This document shows, piece by piece, positions 17,366 to 28,722 of a stretch of DNA of 45,920 nt. This stretch comes from an uncultured Geobacteraceae bacterium. Lineage in GTDB: Bacteria; Desulfobacterota; Desulfuromonadia; Geobacterales; Pseudopelobacteraceae. How positions within the stretch are numbered: the first letter of the stretch is position 1; every line of letters starts with the position of its first letter. The translations under genes and the position numbers were made by a program. The notes under the pieces are model-generated. The model was not told the DNA's origin. It did no database searches and worked only from the letters and a program-made list of their open reading frames with translations. Location: positions 1 to 45,920 of the forward strand of contig CAIUSO010000042.1 in assembly GCA_903901875.1 (NCBI GenBank), in the 5' to 3' direction.

Positions 17366-19783
17366 TTATGTAAGAGTAGTGTCCGGAATTTGAAAGGGGA
17401 GTCGGATCTTGAAGCAGCTCCCTTTCTGAGGCAAACTCTCAACGGTGATACTTCCACCCATGAGCGTCGCCAGGTTGCGACTGATGGCAAGACCGAGACC
17501 CAACCCCCCGAATTTACGGGTTGAAGAGCCGTCCTCCTGGGCAAACGCCATGAAAACCGACTCAATATGTTCAGCACTGATGCCAACGCCGGTGTCCCGA
17601 ACCACAATCTGGATCAAAGCACTGTCGCCACGCCGTTCAACAACGTGGGCAGCCACGTCAATCCCTCCCTGGCTGGTAAATTTAACGGCGTTGCCCAGGA
17701 GATTTCCCACTATTTGCCCCACCCGGAATGAATCGCCAACCAGAAGCGGGGGAATGTCGGTGGACAGATCAACGGCTAACGTCAGCTTTTTTTCATGGAC
17801 ATTCACCCGATGGCTTTCAATCACATCGGCAATACAGGTAAAAAAGTTAAACTCCGACAACTTGATACTGCACCCGTCATCAACCTGTGACAAATGGAGC
17901 ACATTGTTGACCAGGGTAAGCATACTTCTGGCACTGAGGTTAATGATCGACAGATAGTCAGCCTGTTCTTCCGTCAAGTCAGTCGTTTCCAGAAGCTGTC
18001 CCATGCCGATAACTCCATTCATGGGGGTGCGAAGTTCATGGCTCATGTTCGCCAGAAATTCGCTTTTGGCACGATTGGCAGACTCGGCGGCTATTTTAGC
18101 CCGAATCTGCTCCTGTTCTGCCCTGAGAAGTGAGCTGATGTCCATGGAAGAGGCGAGGATGAGATCCACTCCCTTGATCCGAATAGTTTCACACGAAAGT
18201 AAAACCGGAACGATTTCGCCGGATTTACTCCGGAGATTGATCCGTTTTTCCGTAACTTTGCCCTTTTCGTTCATCACGCGGATCAGCTCCGCCCTCTGTT
18301 CAAAATCCTCGTAAAATCCGACGTCCCTGGCACTCCTGTTGATTATTTCGTCTCGGGTGTACCCCAGTTTCCGGAGAAACGTTTCATTAACATCGCGATA
18401 TATCCCATTATCCAAGGTAGAAAGGGACATAAGTGCCGGACTGCCATTGAAGGCCGTTGCAAACTTTTCATTGGACGCCTGGAGATCGGAAACATCCTTT
18501 GACATGACAAACAGAGCCGGTTCACCATCCCAGACACCTTCACTGATCAGGGTCTCCACCGGCACACTCACCCCGTCGAACCGTTGGAGCGGTATGGTAT
18601 TATATACCTGGGAGCCGTTCAGTATGCCATTAATTGTGCAGCGGACCGACTCCGGCTGCAGTTCAAACAGGTGGCGCCGCTTCAGTTCATCCGATGTGTA
18701 TCCCAGCACCACAGTTGCCGCATGGTTTCCTGTGATAATAGTACCGTTACGGTCCAAAATAAACAGCAAACAATCAACATTGTTAAAAAAGTTTCGGAAA
18801 TTTATCTCACTTGATTCCAGTTTCTCCTGGGTAATGGCCCTCACCTTATCCGCTTTCATGAAAAGTAAGATAAAAAATGCATTAGCCAGGGTAAACAGCA
18901 GCATTCCGACAGAAACGATCCGCACTTCGTTATACCATGGTGCCAGAAAGTCCCCCCCCACCAGCGACACCGAAACCATCAGGGGATACGGGGTAATCCG
19001 GCTAAAGGAGCTGACCATGGCTGTCCGGGACGTTGCAGAAACAAAAAGCGGCGTGGAACCGGCATCAACACCACTGGTTATGAGTGCCGCCAATTCCGGA
19101 GAAACATTCTTTGTGCCAATAACATTGTCTCCCCCCGTTATTTCGGGGTAGCCGGCCAGATATCCCCTGTCGGAATCCATGAGGACGACCTCCCCCTTTC
19201 CGACATTGATGTGGCTTAAGTACTCACTGAAACTGTTCAGCCGATAGCCGGCATAGACAATACCTGCAAAGGCTCCATCCTTGCCGTTGAGTCGTCGGGC
19301 CAGATACAGGGACCATTTCCCGCTCAGCTTACCCTTATAGGGTTTTGACACAATGAGCTTCGGTGAGGGGTCGTCTTTTGCCGCCTTGAAATAGTCACGA
19401 TCACTAATATTCAACGGCTGATTATCGGTACCAAAGATGGCATCACCGTTTGCGTCGAAGATACGGAGCATTGCCACCCGCTGAAGCAAGGCTCTCTGCT
19501 GCTCAAGGTAGGGGTTGACCACCGTACCGATGGCCAGTGAATTGTTCTTCAGATGTATAAAATGCTCTGCCACCGACTGCATGACCACATCGGACAGATA
19601 GAGCTGGTTACTGATCTCATGTTGAATAACATGGGTCAGGTTCCGGGACGTGATACCGGCGATTTCAACACACTTTTTTTTACCGTTGGAGAGGTAAAAA
19701 AACGATACCGCGATGAGCAATCCATTTAGCAAGAGACTAAAGCAGAGTAACGCCCGCCTGGTATTTTTCATTGTAAACCACAT
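17366..19783 (-). CDS. Membrane sensor histidine kinase: Cache, two PAS, HisKA, HATPase
   Basis: 805 aa. A first helix (about 10-32), a dCache_1 periplasmic sensor (about 33-290, with [10 protein letters not shown] and [13 protein letters not shown] motifs), a second helix (about 298-320), two PAS domains (about 335-445 and 450-560), HisKA with [11 protein letters not shown] (H582) and HATPase ([11 protein letters not shown]). It has no receiver of its own; the downstream single-domain receiver is the obvious partner. ATG 19783 was chosen because AAAGGGGGGG precedes it and it clears the upstream stop at 19809; an ATG-less extension to 19822 would overlap that gene. Confidence 0.9.
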   Translation of the reverse strand: MWFTMKNTRRALLCFSLLLNGLLIAVSFFYLSNGKKKCVEIAGITSRNLTHVIQHEISNQLYLSDVVMQSVAEHFIHLKNNSLAIGTVVNPYLEQQRALLQRVAMLRIFDANGDAIFGTDNQPLNISDRDYFKAAKDDPSPKLIVSKPYKGKLSGKWSLYLARRLNGKDGAFAGIVYAGYRLNSFSEYLSHINVGKGEVVLMDSDRGYLAGYPEITGGDNVIGTKNVSPELAALITSGVDAGSTPLFVSATSRTAMVSSFSRITPYPLMVSVSLVGGDFLAPWYNEVRIVSVGMLLFTLANAFFILLFMKADKVRAITQEKLESSEINFRNFFNNVDCLLFILDRNGTIITGNHAATVVLGYTSDELKRRHLFELQPESVRCTINGILNGSQVYNTIPLQRFDGVSVPVETLISEGVWDGEPALFVMSKDVSDLQASNEKFATAFNGSPALMSLSTLDNGIYRDVNETFLRKLGYTRDEIINRSARDVGFYEDFEQRAELIRVMNEKGKVTEKRINLRSKSGEIVPVLLSCETIRIKGVDLILASSMDISSLLRAEQEQIRAKIAAESANRAKSEFLANMSHELRTPMNGVIGMGQLLETTDLTEEQADYLSIINLSARSMLTLVNNVLHLSQVDDGCSIKLSEFNFFTCIADVIESHRVNVHEKKLTLAVDLSTDIPPLLVGDSFRVGQIVGNLLGNAVKFTSQGGIDVAAHVVERRGDSALIQIVVRDTGVGISAEHIESVFMAFAQEDGSSTRKFGGLGLGLAISRNLATLMGGSITVESLPQKGSCFKIRLPFQIPDTTLT

Positions 19784-19808
19784 GGAGCCCCCCCTTTGTG
19801 CAGAAGCA

Positions 19809-22800
19809 TCATTTGGCACCATCTTTCGTCAGCCATTTATGGAGCAGTTGCGCGATAATTTCTTTTTTAATCGGCTTCGACACATAGTCATCCATGCCCG
19901 CCCTCAAACAGTTATCGCGGTCTTCTGCCATGGCATTGGCCGTCATGGCGATAATGGGTACCCCATGGTTTAATACCGGTGAGCCCGGATCCCGGATAAA
20001 AGCCGTTGCCTCAAAACCATCCATCTCGGGCATCTGGCAATCCATCAGCACCAGATCGTAATCGATACTCTCCAAAGCGTGGACCGCTTCCCGACCATTC
20101 GCCGCAATATCAATGGCATATCCCAGGTTATAGAGGGTTTTTTGCGCCACTTTCTGGTTGATCTGGTTATCCTCAGCCAGCAGAATGCGGGCTGACCGTT
20201 CAACCAGAGTCGGCTCCGGAGACGGGTCACAAACCGTGCACGATGGTTCCCCCTCCCCCCGTGTGCCAAGGGCCTGGGCTATGGAGTCGATCAAACGGGA
20301 TCGTCGCACCGGCTTGGCCAGATAGCCGGCAAAACCGCCATCACCCCGCTTAATCCGGTCTTTCCCCTGGCCAAGGGCCGACATCATTATCAGCCGGGTG
20401 CCGGCCAGTAACGGTTCCCCCACGATACGACTCCCCAACTCACTGCCGTCAAGGCCGGGCATATGTTCGTCAATCAGGACCACCTGAAAAGGGGTACCCA
20501 AAGCAGCTGCCTCCCGCAGAAGTTCCAGAGCTTGTTCGCCGTCGGCGGCAATCCCGGTGCGGCAGTGCCAGCGTTCGAGCTGGCTACCTATCAGGGTACG
20601 GCAACTCCTGTTGTCATCGACCACCTGAATGGCCACATCTTTCAAATCAGGGGTGATGGCTTGGTCCACCCGCTCTGTCTCCCTCTCCCCGGACTGTTTT
20701 TCAAAGCATACCGTAAAGCTGAAAGTGGAACCGACGCCATATTCGCTGGCTACGGCAACCTCTCCCCCCATAAGCTCTGTTAATTGCTTGCAGATGGTGA
20801 GCCCCAGGCCGGTGCCACCGAACTTTCGGGTGGTGGAACCTTCGGCCTGGGTAAAGGGGTCAAAAACCGCCTGCAACCGGTCCGCCGGAATGCCAATGCC
20901 CGTATCCCTGACTTCAAACAGCACGGTGAGGTGGTCACCCCGCTCCTCCTTCAGCGAAGCAGCGATGACAATTTCCCCGGAACCGGTAAACTTAATGGCG
21001 TTCCCGGCCAGGTTGGTGATGATCTGCCGCACCCTGCCCGAATCACCCCGCACCCCGACCGGAATGGCCGGGTCCACCGAACAGAGCAGTTCCAACCCCT
21101 TTTCCGCGGCCCGTAACGACAGCAGCTCAACCGTATCTTCCATCATGGTATGAAGATCGAAGTTCAGTAGTTCCAGGTCAAGTTTCCCCGCCTCGATTTT
21201 TGAAAAGTCCAGAATGTCGTTAATCAGCTCCAGCAGATTTTCCCCGCTTTTACGGATAGTATCGACGAAATCGCGCTGTTCATGGGACAGGTTGGTATCA
21301 AGCAGCAGATTGGTCATGCCGATAACGCCATTCATCGGCGTCCGTATCTCATGGCTCATGGAGGAAAGAAAAGAACTCTTGGCCCGTGTGGTGGCTTCCG
21401 CCGATTCCTTTGCACTATTCAACTCATCAATAAGACGTTTTTTGTCGGAGATATCCTCAAATGCCGACAGGTAGTGAATGATCTCCCCCTGGGCATTCCG
21501 GAGCGCGGAAACGGAGGTGGTGGCCCAGAACAGGCTGCCATCCTTTCGCCGGTTAACAAGCTCGCCATGCCAGACATTACCGGCTGCTATGGTCCCCCAT
21601 AATTCAACGAACACGTCAGCTGGCGTCTCCCCCGATTTCAGAATACGAGGATTTTTCCCAATCACCTCTGTAGCAGAATAGCCGGTCAGCTCGGTGAAGC
21701 GGGGGTTGACAAAATCAATATTTCCATGGGTATCGGTCATGAGGATGGATACCGGACTCTGTTCGATGGCTCGGGACAGCTTGAGAAGCTCGGTTTCGTA
21801 CTTTTTCCTGACGCTCACATCCCGAATGACACCGATAGCGTGCCACTCCCCCTCATGCTTATCCGCCGACAGAGACAGCTCTACGGAAATTTCCTGGCCA
21901 TCTTTCCGAATGGCGCCAAGTTCCACGGTTTTGTTGAGTACCTTCCCCTGCCCCGTGTGACGGAACAGCGGAAAAGCAGCGTTAAAATCATCCCGATATC
22001 GTTCAGGAGCCAGAAAAAAGTGGAGGTTTCTCCCGATGACCTCCGACGAATGGTAGCCAAAGATACGTTCGGCGGCAGGGTTCCAGAAGGTAATGAGGCC
22101 ATATGAATCAATCATAATAATCGCATCTGAAGCGGTGTTCGTTATTGATTTCAGCTTCGATTCAACCTGGATACGAACGGTAACATCACGCCAGCAGCAG
22201 ATGATGACCCGCCGTCCCTGAATGGTGCTGGTGCTTAACGATATATCAGCCCAAAACTGGCTACCATCGGGGCGCTGAAAAAACCATTCAAAGGACAGGG
22301 AGCCGGACTGATGCACCTCATCAGTTTTTTCACGGAAAGCGTCGGCAGACCGGCGACCGTCCGGCTGGCATTCAGGAGACAGACTTTCAGGGTTCAACAC
22401 CAGAAGCTGGTCCCGCCCACAACGAAGCAGACGTTCTGCCGCCCTGTTGCTATCTATGAAGGAGCCCCCCTCCAGAACGGCAAAGGCTTCGGGAGAGTCA
22501 TTGAACAGCTGCCGGAAACGTTCTTCACTCTCCTTAAGCTGCGCCTCAATCCTCAATCGATGGGCACAATCCACCAGACATTGAAAAATCTGCTTACTGT
22601 TTATCGGCTTGGTGACAAATTTATCAACGCCAATGTCAAGGGCTCGTTTCAGATATCCGGCCTGCTCAAAGGCACTCACCACAATGATCGGGATGGAGCG
22701 ATCCATTTCGCGAATTTCATGGGCCATTGCCAACCCGTCCATGGTCGGCATCTGTACGTCGGTAATAATGATCTGGGGAGGATTTCTCCGATAGATATCC

Positions 22801-22949
22801 AACCCCTCCGCTCCATGTACGCCATGGAGTACGGATTTACAGAATCTCGACAACAGAGGAATAAACAGTTCGTAGGTGTCCCTCTCATCTTCAACATATA
22901 AGATGGTAAGCCCCTTGAGATATTCCTTGTCCAGATTGGTATCAGTCAC
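19809..22949 (-). CDS. Soluble hybrid histidine kinase: receiver, three PAS, kinase core, two receivers
   Basis: 1046 aa with no membrane helix. An N-terminal receiver (Asp64, K114) is followed by PAS domains (about 140-255, 262-382, 390-505), HisKA with [11 protein letters not shown] (H533), HATPase (FGGTGLGL), and receivers 2 (Asp827, K879) and 3 (Asp970). The N-terminal receiver suggests that another kinase controls its input. From the last PAS domain to the end it is a close paralogue of the heme-sensor kinase at 3075-6662, differing mainly in the sensor half. It starts at GTG 22949, with GGGAG upstream. First gene of the three-gene operon. Confidence 0.9.
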   Translation of the reverse strand: MTDTNLDKEYLKGLTILYVEDERDTYELFIPLLSRFCKSVLHGVHGAEGLDIYRRNPPQIIITDVQMPTMDGLAMAHEIREMDRSIPIIVVSAFEQAGYLKRALDIGVDKFVTKPINSKQIFQCLVDCAHRLRIEAQLKESEERFRQLFNDSPEAFAVLEGGSFIDSNRAAERLLRCGRDQLLVLNPESLSPECQPDGRRSADAFREKTDEVHQSGSLSFEWFFQRPDGSQFWADISLSTSTIQGRRVIICCWRDVTVRIQVESKLKSITNTASDAIIMIDSYGLITFWNPAAERIFGYHSSEVIGRNLHFFLAPERYRDDFNAAFPLFRHTGQGKVLNKTVELGAIRKDGQEISVELSLSADKHEGEWHAIGVIRDVSVRKKYETELLKLSRAIEQSPVSILMTDTHGNIDFVNPRFTELTGYSATEVIGKNPRILKSGETPADVFVELWGTIAAGNVWHGELVNRRKDGSLFWATTSVSALRNAQGEIIHYLSAFEDISDKKRLIDELNSAKESAEATTRAKSSFLSSMSHEIRTPMNGVIGMTNLLLDTNLSHEQRDFVDTIRKSGENLLELINDILDFSKIEAGKLDLELLNFDLHTMMEDTVELLSLRAAEKGLELLCSVDPAIPVGVRGDSGRVRQIITNLAGNAIKFTGSGEIVIAASLKEERGDHLTVLFEVRDTGIGIPADRLQAVFDPFTQAEGSTTRKFGGTGLGLTICKQLTELMGGEVAVASEYGVGSTFSFTVCFEKQSGERETERVDQAITPDLKDVAIQVVDDNRSCRTLIGSQLERWHCRTGIAADGEQALELLREAAALGTPFQVVLIDEHMPGLDGSELGSRIVGEPLLAGTRLIMMSALGQGKDRIKRGDGGFAGYLAKPVRRSRLIDSIAQALGTRGEGEPSCTVCDPSPEPTLVERSARILLAEDNQINQKVAQKTLYNLGYAIDIAANGREAVHALESIDYDLVLMDCQMPEMDGFEATAFIRDPGSPVLNHGVPIIAMTANAMAEDRDNCLRAGMDDYVSKPIKKEIIAQLLHKWLTKDGAK

Positions 22950-23002
22950 GCCAGCTCTCCCACTATTTTACAGAGAGTAACATCGTTTTATTAAAAATAA
23001 TA

Positions 23003-23031
23003 ATTATTCCTTCGTTCATACCACATGTCAA
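23003..23031 (-). promoter_or_regulatory. Sigma-70 promoter of the hybrid-kinase operon
   Basis: On the minus strand TTGACA (23031-23026), 17 bases, AATAAT (23008-23003). Transcription would start near 22996, about 47 bases before the GTG start. It lies in the 110-bp gap downstream of mfd. Confidence 0.65.
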
Positions 23032-23059
23032 GCCTTATCTGCCGATTATTGGCCGACAA

Positions 23060-26000
23060 TCACCGTTTTGACGCCTGTTCTGCGGCGACTTCTTTTGGCA
23101 ACAACCGCTGCAAAACAGTCTTTGCCATATCAAGAATGCCTTCAAAAGAGCTATCTTTCAGCGCACACACCAATTTGAAATCCGGCGTGAACTGATATTT
23201 TTTCGGTTCCCCCCGCATCATGCCGATGATGGTATCAGGGGGGACAGGGGTGCGGGGATGAAAGGAAATAATGACCGATTTGCCGTCGAAATCAATCTGA
23301 CGGACGATCATTTTTTTCAGCATTATCCTCAATTTCATGATTTCAAACAGGTAAACCGTTGCCAGTGGATAGCTGCCGAAACGGTCAAGCATTTCATTCT
23401 GCACATCCAGCACGTCTTCCTCGCACTCGGCCTGGGTCAACTTTTTATAGATTACCAGCCGCTGTCCCGCATCCGTGACATAGGCTTCCGGAATAAAGGC
23501 CGGTACTTTAAGGTTGATCTCCGGCTCAACCCGTTCAACCATCTCTTCACCCCGCATCCGGGAGATGGTTTCCTCCAGCATCTGGTTGTAGAGCTCAAAA
23601 CCGATTTCGGTGACGGTCCCCGACTGACGGTTACCCAGCATATCACCGGCGCCACGAATTTCCATATCGTGGGTGGCAATGCGGAAACCGGCCCCCAGTT
23701 CGGAAATTTCCTGCAGCACCCGGAGCCGTTCACGGGCATCGGAACTGAGCCCCGCTTCGCTCGGCACCAGCAGATAGGCATAGCCCCGCTGGGTGGAGCG
23801 CCCTACCCTCCCCCGCAACTGATAGAGCTGGGACAGACCGAATTTGTCGGCATGGTCCACAATCAGGGTGTTGGCGTTCGGAATATCCAGGCCCGATTCG
23901 ATGATGGTGGTACAAAGAAGCAGGTTGGTCTCCCCATGCATGAAGCCGAGCATCACCTTTTCCAGCTCATGTTCCCCCATCTGGCCATGGCCCACGGCAA
24001 TTTTCGCCTCCGGTACCAGTTGGGCCAGCAGTTCGGCCCGCTTGGCGATGGTCTGGACCCGGTTGTGGACGAAGAAGATCTGCCCCCCCCGACGCAACTC
24101 CCGCAGCACCGCCTCGCGGATCAGCTCTTCGGAAAAACGGGAGACGATGGTTTTTACCGCCAGACGGTCCACCGGCGGGGTGTTGATGATGGAGAGATCC
24201 CGAATCCCCATCATGGACATATAGAGGGTGCGGGGAATCGGCGTGGCGGTGAGGGTCATCACATCGACCACCGCCCGGAACGATTTGAGCCGTTCCTTGT
24301 CCTTGACACCGAAGCGCTGTTCCTCGTCAACGATCATCAGCCCCAGATCTTTGAAGGTCACATCCTTCTGAAGCAGGCGGTGGGTACCGATGATGATATC
24401 GATATCCCCCTTTTTGAGCCGTTCCAGAATTTCTTTCTGTTCCTTGGCCGTACGGAAGCGGGAGAGTACTTCAACGGTGACCGGATATTCCTTCAACCGT
24501 TCATGGAACGTTTCGTAATGCTGCTGGGCCAGGATGGTGGTCGGCACCAGAATGCCAACCTGCTTGCCGTCCAGGGCTGACTTGAACGCCCCCCGCAGTG
24601 CCACCTCGGTCTTGCCGTACCCCACATCACCGCAGACCAGCCGGTCCATGGGGCGGGAGTTCTGCATATCGGCCAGCACGTCCTGGATGGCTCCCAGCTG
24701 GTCCGGTGTCTCCTCCCAGGCAAAGGAGGCTTCAAATTCACGGTACATCTCGTCGGGGGGGGAGAAGGCAAACCCCTCGCAGAGCTGGCGTTTGGCATAG
24801 ATTTCCAGCAGTTCACCGGCCAACTCCTCAATATTCTTGCGGGCCTTTCCCTTGGATTTTTCCCACGAGACGCCCCCCAGTTTGTCAAGTGCGGGACTGC
24901 TCCCCTCGGGCCCCACGTACCGCTGCACCAGCCCAAGGCGGTCCACCGGCAGAAACAGTTTGTCCGATCCGGCATACTCCAGCAGCAGAAAATCACCGGC
25001 CACCGACCCCACACTGATATGCTGCAACCCCCGGTAGAGACCGATCCCATGGTCGACATGCACCATATGGTCCCCCGGCTTTAACTCGGCCAGGGAGGCC
25101 AGCAGCTGTTTCTTCCGCACCTCAGAGACACCGCGCCGCTTGACCCGTTTACCGAACAGCTCTTCTTCGGCGATCAGAATCAACCGGGAGAAGGGGAGTC
25201 GACAGCCGCGGGAAATTTCACCGATCAGCAGGGAAAGGGCTCCACCGGGCGGGGTGGCAACGGCCGAAAGGAACCCCTGTTCACTGATGCGACACGGAAT
25301 TCCGTAAGGCTGCAGCAGATCCTTCAGCCGTTCCGCCTGGGGCAGTTGATGGCAGGCGATAACTATCTGCTGGCCACCGTCAAGCCAGCTCCGCAGGGTG
25401 CGGGCCAGTGGTGCCAGCGCATGGCTGGTCTCCTTTGAAACCGTCACCCGCAGATCGCCATTTTCCTGGCACGGCACGTCAATGGCGGTTCCGGTCCCGA
25501 GGGTATCCAGCACCAACCCCGACAGCTGCACGACCGGTCGAGAGGCAAAAAGCGACTGCAGCTCCTCCTCCCCCAGATACAACTCGTTGACGGGGGAGTG
25601 TGCCAAACCGGCAGCGGCGGCCTTGGCAACTCCGACTTCCAGCTCGTCGGAGAATGCCAGGGTAGCGTACTGGAGTGCTTCGGGATCCAGGAGGATCAGG
25701 GGTGTATCGGCAGACACATAGTCGAAGATTGTTTCAAGCCCCGGATGGAGCAGCGGCTGCAGAAAATCGATCCCCTGAAAGTACACTCCATTTTGAAGAT
25801 CTTCAAGAATCAGGCGGCGCCGGTTGGCCGGAATATCCAGATCGTCACAGCACTGCTTCAAGCGGGGGGCCAGCTCGGCCAGCACCTCATCGGAGAGCAG
25901 CAGCTCCCGCGAGGGGAGCAGCATCAGCTCCTCAAGGGGCTGCAACGAGCGCTGGGTCAGCGGATCGAAGGCCCGGATCGTTTCCACCGTATCGCCGAAA

Positions 26001-26572
26001 AACTCGATGCGGACCGGCGTCGTCAGGTTGGGGGGAAAGATATCCAGGATCCCCCCCCGAACGGCAAAGGTGCCCCGATCCTCCACCAGCGGCACGTTGG
26101 CGTAGCCCATCCGCATCAGGGCCGCCAGCAGGTCGTCCCGGTCGGTTTCCTCACCGGGGAGCAGATAACAGGAGGAGTCATCCAGTATGGTACGGGGGAG
26201 CACCCGCTGCAGGGCGGCCGCCATCGGCACCACCGTGATGCGGGAGGTACGGTTTGCCAGGCGGAACAGCGTATCGAGCCGGGCACTGGTCACATCGGGA
26301 TGGGGAGATGAGGCCGAAAACGGCACCACATCCCAGGAGGGAAACAAATCCCCATGGAGCTCTCCGCCGGAAAAAAAGCTCAATTCACGGCAGAACTCAT
26401 CGGCTGCGTCCTGGGTTGCCGTCAGTACCAGCGGTGTGGCAAGGCCGGCGCGCACCAGTTCGGCAACCAGCAGGGCCGGTGACGAACCTTTCAGGCCGGT
26501 CACGGCAATGGACCGTTCCGTGCGGCGAAGGGCCGCAAGACACTCTATTGTCTGGGGTAATAACGTCGTCAT
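23060..26572 (-). CDS. mfd: Transcription-repair coupling factor Mfd
   Basis: 1170 aa, near the usual Mfd length. It removes RNA polymerase stalled at DNA damage and recruits UvrA. The UvrB-like N-terminal module, the RNA-polymerase-interacting domain (about 500-570, with HMVHVDHGIGLYRG), and the RecG-like motor are visible: Walker A GDVGYGKTE (648-656), DEEQRFG, TATPIPRTL and the QLRGRVGRS helicase motif VI, followed by the TRCF C-terminal domain (EAYV...QRLVIYKKL). It starts at ATG 26572, 24 bp after the preceding gene on the same strand. It contains three C8 or G8 tracts but is intact. Confidence 0.98.
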   Translation of the reverse strand: MTTLLPQTIECLAALRRTERSIAVTGLKGSSPALLVAELVRAGLATPLVLTATQDAADEFCRELSFFSGGELHGDLFPSWDVVPFSASSPHPDVTSARLDTLFRLANRTSRITVVPMAAALQRVLPRTILDDSSCYLLPGEETDRDDLLAALMRMGYANVPLVEDRGTFAVRGGILDIFPPNLTTPVRIEFFGDTVETIRAFDPLTQRSLQPLEELMLLPSRELLLSDEVLAELAPRLKQCCDDLDIPANRRRLILEDLQNGVYFQGIDFLQPLLHPGLETIFDYVSADTPLILLDPEALQYATLAFSDELEVGVAKAAAAGLAHSPVNELYLGEEELQSLFASRPVVQLSGLVLDTLGTGTAIDVPCQENGDLRVTVSKETSHALAPLARTLRSWLDGGQQIVIACHQLPQAERLKDLLQPYGIPCRISEQGFLSAVATPPGGALSLLIGEISRGCRLPFSRLILIAEEELFGKRVKRRGVSEVRKKQLLASLAELKPGDHMVHVDHGIGLYRGLQHISVGSVAGDFLLLEYAGSDKLFLPVDRLGLVQRYVGPEGSSPALDKLGGVSWEKSKGKARKNIEELAGELLEIYAKRQLCEGFAFSPPDEMYREFEASFAWEETPDQLGAIQDVLADMQNSRPMDRLVCGDVGYGKTEVALRGAFKSALDGKQVGILVPTTILAQQHYETFHERLKEYPVTVEVLSRFRTAKEQKEILERLKKGDIDIIIGTHRLLQKDVTFKDLGLMIVDEEQRFGVKDKERLKSFRAVVDVMTLTATPIPRTLYMSMMGIRDLSIINTPPVDRLAVKTIVSRFSEELIREAVLRELRRGGQIFFVHNRVQTIAKRAELLAQLVPEAKIAVGHGQMGEHELEKVMLGFMHGETNLLLCTTIIESGLDIPNANTLIVDHADKFGLSQLYQLRGRVGRSTQRGYAYLLVPSEAGLSSDARERLRVLQEISELGAGFRIATHDMEIRGAGDMLGNRQSGTVTEIGFELYNQMLEETISRMRGEEMVERVEPEINLKVPAFIPEAYVTDAGQRLVIYKKLTQAECEEDVLDVQNEMLDRFGSYPLATVYLFEIMKLRIMLKKMIVRQIDFDGKSVIISFHPRTPVPPDTIIGMMRGEPKKYQFTPDFKLVCALKDSSFEGILDMAKTVLQRLLPKEVAAEQASKR

Positions 26573-26596
26573 GGAGTATTCGGATCTCCGACTGAT

Positions 26597-27157
26597 TTAA
26601 TGTTTACGAAGGCCAGCCTTCAGCTTGGGGGTGCCGTTTTCGATAACGACCCTGAAGGCGATGTTTGCGGTCCCCAACTTTTCAGCCAGGAGCGGTTTGT
26701 TCTTTTCAATACGTGCGGCAATCAGTTCCCGGGTGATGGCGTGGTACGGGAGATTGCAGGCCTTACGCGCTTCCCGAAGCTCTGAAACAATACGGTCCAG
26801 CTCATCTTCCGCAGTGGGGGGAGCAATTTCCGACTTAATGTGCGTGGGAGAGGTTTTCTGCCGCTGATGCAATTCGCTGATAAAACGGTCACGGGAATAG
26901 CGCCCCTCATTGATCAGTTTCAGGGTCCGGTTCCAATGTTCCCGATAGGTATTAAAGCGGGCTGTCAGCATGCTAAAGCGGTAGCGGTACATGGTGTTGC
27001 TGATCATAACCGAGGAATAGCGTCGAATCAGCTTTTCCACCGCATCAAAGAGCTGCAGCGGCTCCCGTTTTTCCAGACCGAGAAAATACTGATCATATTT
27101 GACGATCAACTCTTTCAGTTTTTGATCCAGAAGTATGACATCGTCGGCAATCGCCAT
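26597..27157 (-). CDS. Conserved protein, MXAN_5187 C-terminal-domain type
   Basis: 186 aa, cytoplasmic, mostly helical. The motif pattern FLGLEKREP...VEKLIRRYSS...RFNTYREHWNR matches what I recall of the MXAN_5187 C-terminal family of Deltaproteobacteria; function unknown. Its composition is basic, with no signal or membrane segment. It starts at ATG 27157 and precedes mfd by 24 bp, so the two are likely cotranscribed from the promoter at 27198-27225. The genomic link with mfd hints at a role in nucleic-acid handling, but nothing in the sequence proves it. Confidence 0.75.
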   Translation of the reverse strand: MAIADDVILLDQKLKELIVKYDQYFLGLEKREPLQLFDAVEKLIRRYSSVMISNTMYRYRFSMLTARFNTYREHWNRTLKLINEGRYSRDRFISELHQRQKTSPTHIKSEIAPPTAEDELDRIVSELREARKACNLPYHAITRELIAARIEKNKPLLAEKLGTANIAFRVVIENGTPKLKAGLRKH

Positions 27158-27197
27158 TGTGCAAGCCCTTGGGAACGTCCTCTACCACCGGAGAAGT

Positions 27198-27225
27198 ACT
27201 ATAGCCAAACCGCCAGATAAGTAAA
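27198..27225 (-). promoter_or_regulatory. Predicted sigma-70 promoter of the MXAN_5187-like/mfd operon
   Basis: Minus strand TTTACT (27225-27220), 16 bases, TATAGT (27203-27198), about 40 bases ahead of the ATG at 27157. Confidence 0.5.
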
Positions 27226-27266
27226 GGGTAAAGAAGAGAGTTTAACGTTGCAACTGCGCTAATATC

Positions 27267-27296
27267 TTGACGCTTTGGCCTGAAATCGCATATATA
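27267..27296 (+). promoter_or_regulatory. Predicted sigma-70 promoter of glmU
   Basis: TTGACG (27267-27272), 18 bases, TATATA (27291-27296). Transcription would start near 27303, about 40 bases before the chosen glmU ATG. This also argues against longer glmU starts at or before 27267. Confidence 0.55.
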
Positions 27297-27341
27297 GATA
27301 CCTGTCGATCATCACTATGTTACCCCATGGAGTATCTGCGT

Positions 27342-28715
27342 ATGGAATCTTTGGCTTCACTGCTGCTCGCCGCTGGAAAGGGCACCCGGATGAAATCCGC
27401 CCTGATCAAGGTACTTCACCCCATTGCCGGAATGCCAATGATTACCTGGCCGGTGGCAGCTGCCCGCACCGCCGGCTCGACGACCAATGTTCTGGTTGTG
27501 GGACATCAGGCCACCGCCGTACAAAGTGTCTTTCGCGGTGCCGCCGATATTCGCTGCGCCATGCAGGAAGAGCAGCTTGGCACCGGCCATGCCGTCGCCT
27601 GTGGCCTGGAGGCCCTGGAGGGGTTCCACGGGACCGTATTGATCCTCTGCGGCGACACCCCCCTGCTCCGTTCCGAAACCCTTCAGGCCATGCTGTCATT
27701 CCACCGGGAAAACCGGGCTGCCATCACGGTACTGACCGCTCTACGGGACAATCCCTTCGGCTATGGCCGGGTGATCCGGGACCAGACGGGCGGAGTTGCC
27801 CGCATCGTCGAGCAGAAGGATGCCACCCCCGATGAACAGGCGGTTCGCGAAGTCAACAGCGGTATCTACTGTATGGAATCGGACTTCCTGCGGGCCGGAA
27901 TCAGAAACCTCGGCAACGACAACGCCCAGGGCGAATACTATCTGACCGACCTCGTGGGTATCGCCGTCCGGCAGGGGTTGACCTGCCTGGCCCTGCCGAC
28001 CGACGATGCCGAAGAGATCATGGGGGTCAATGATCGGGCGCAGCTGGCCGAAGCGGCCCGGATTCTCCGCCGCCGGATCAACCACGCCCATATGGTCGCC
28101 GGGGTCACCCTGATCGACCCGGAAACCACCTATATCGATGAAGGGGTCACCATCGGTGCCGACTCCGTCATCCACCCCGGCTGTCAGATCGGTGGCGGCT
28201 CCATCATCGGCAGCGGTTGCGAAATCGAGCAGAATGTCACCATCACCGGCTGCCGCATCGGTGACGACTGCCACATCAAGGCGGCATCGGTGCTGGAATC
28301 CTCGGAACTGGCCGACGATGTCGCCGTCGGCCCCATGGCCCACCTCCGCCCCGGCACACAGCTGGCTGCCCATGTCAAAATCGGCAACTTCGTGGAAACC
28401 AAGAAAATCACCATGGGTGCGGGCTCCAAAGCCTCACACCTGACCTATCTGGGTGATGCAGAGATTGGCAGCAATGTCAATATCGGCTGTGGCACTATTA
28501 CCTGCAACTACGACGGCGTCAACAAGCACCGTACCCTGATCGGTGACGATGTTTTTATCGGCAGTGACGTGCAGCTGGTGGCACCGGTCAGCGTCGGGCG
28601 CAACTCACTGGTGGCGGCGGGAACGACGGTCACCACCGATGTCCCCCCCGATTCACTGGCACTGTCCCGTGTTCCCCAGGTCAACAAGGCGGGCTGGCGT
28701 TTGAAAAAGAAGTAA
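27342..28715 (+). CDS. glmU: Bifunctional GlmU (UDP-GlcNAc pyrophosphorylase / glucosamine-1-phosphate acetyltransferase)
   Basis: 457 aa, the normal family length. It makes UDP-N-acetylglucosamine for peptidoglycan and LPS. The uridyltransferase domain has LLAAGKGTRMKS at 8-19, GDTPLL and the NSGIY motif. The left-handed beta-helix acetyltransferase domain shows many hexapeptide repeats from about 250 onward, with the acetyl-CoA region KKITMGAGSKASHLTYLGD and CNYDGVNKHRT. ATG 27342 was chosen because GGAG lies 9 bases upstream; an ATG at 27327 is the alternative. It is monocistronic as far as can be seen, and followed by a nested hairpin element that can terminate it. Confidence 0.97.
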   Translation: MESLASLLLAAGKGTRMKSALIKVLHPIAGMPMITWPVAAARTAGSTTNVLVVGHQATAVQSVFRGAADIRCAMQEEQLGTGHAVACGLEALEGFHGTVLILCGDTPLLRSETLQAMLSFHRENRAAITVLTALRDNPFGYGRVIRDQTGGVARIVEQKDATPDEQAVREVNSGIYCMESDFLRAGIRNLGNDNAQGEYYLTDLVGIAVRQGLTCLALPTDDAEEIMGVNDRAQLAEAARILRRRINHAHMVAGVTLIDPETTYIDEGVTIGADSVIHPGCQIGGGSIIGSGCEIEQNVTITGCRIGDDCHIKAASVLESSELADDVAVGPMAHLRPGTQLAAHVKIGNFVETKKITMGAGSKASHLTYLGDAEIGSNVNIGCGTITCNYDGVNKHRTLIGDDVFIGSDVQLVAPVSVGRNSLVAAGTTVTTDVPPDSLALSRVPQVNKAGWRLKKK

Positions 28716-28722
28716 TTCCATG

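Noticed and set aside
23258-24580. 440-codon plus-strand open frame
   Set aside because: Antisense to mfd, low-complexity His/Gln-rich product, no ribosome binding site.
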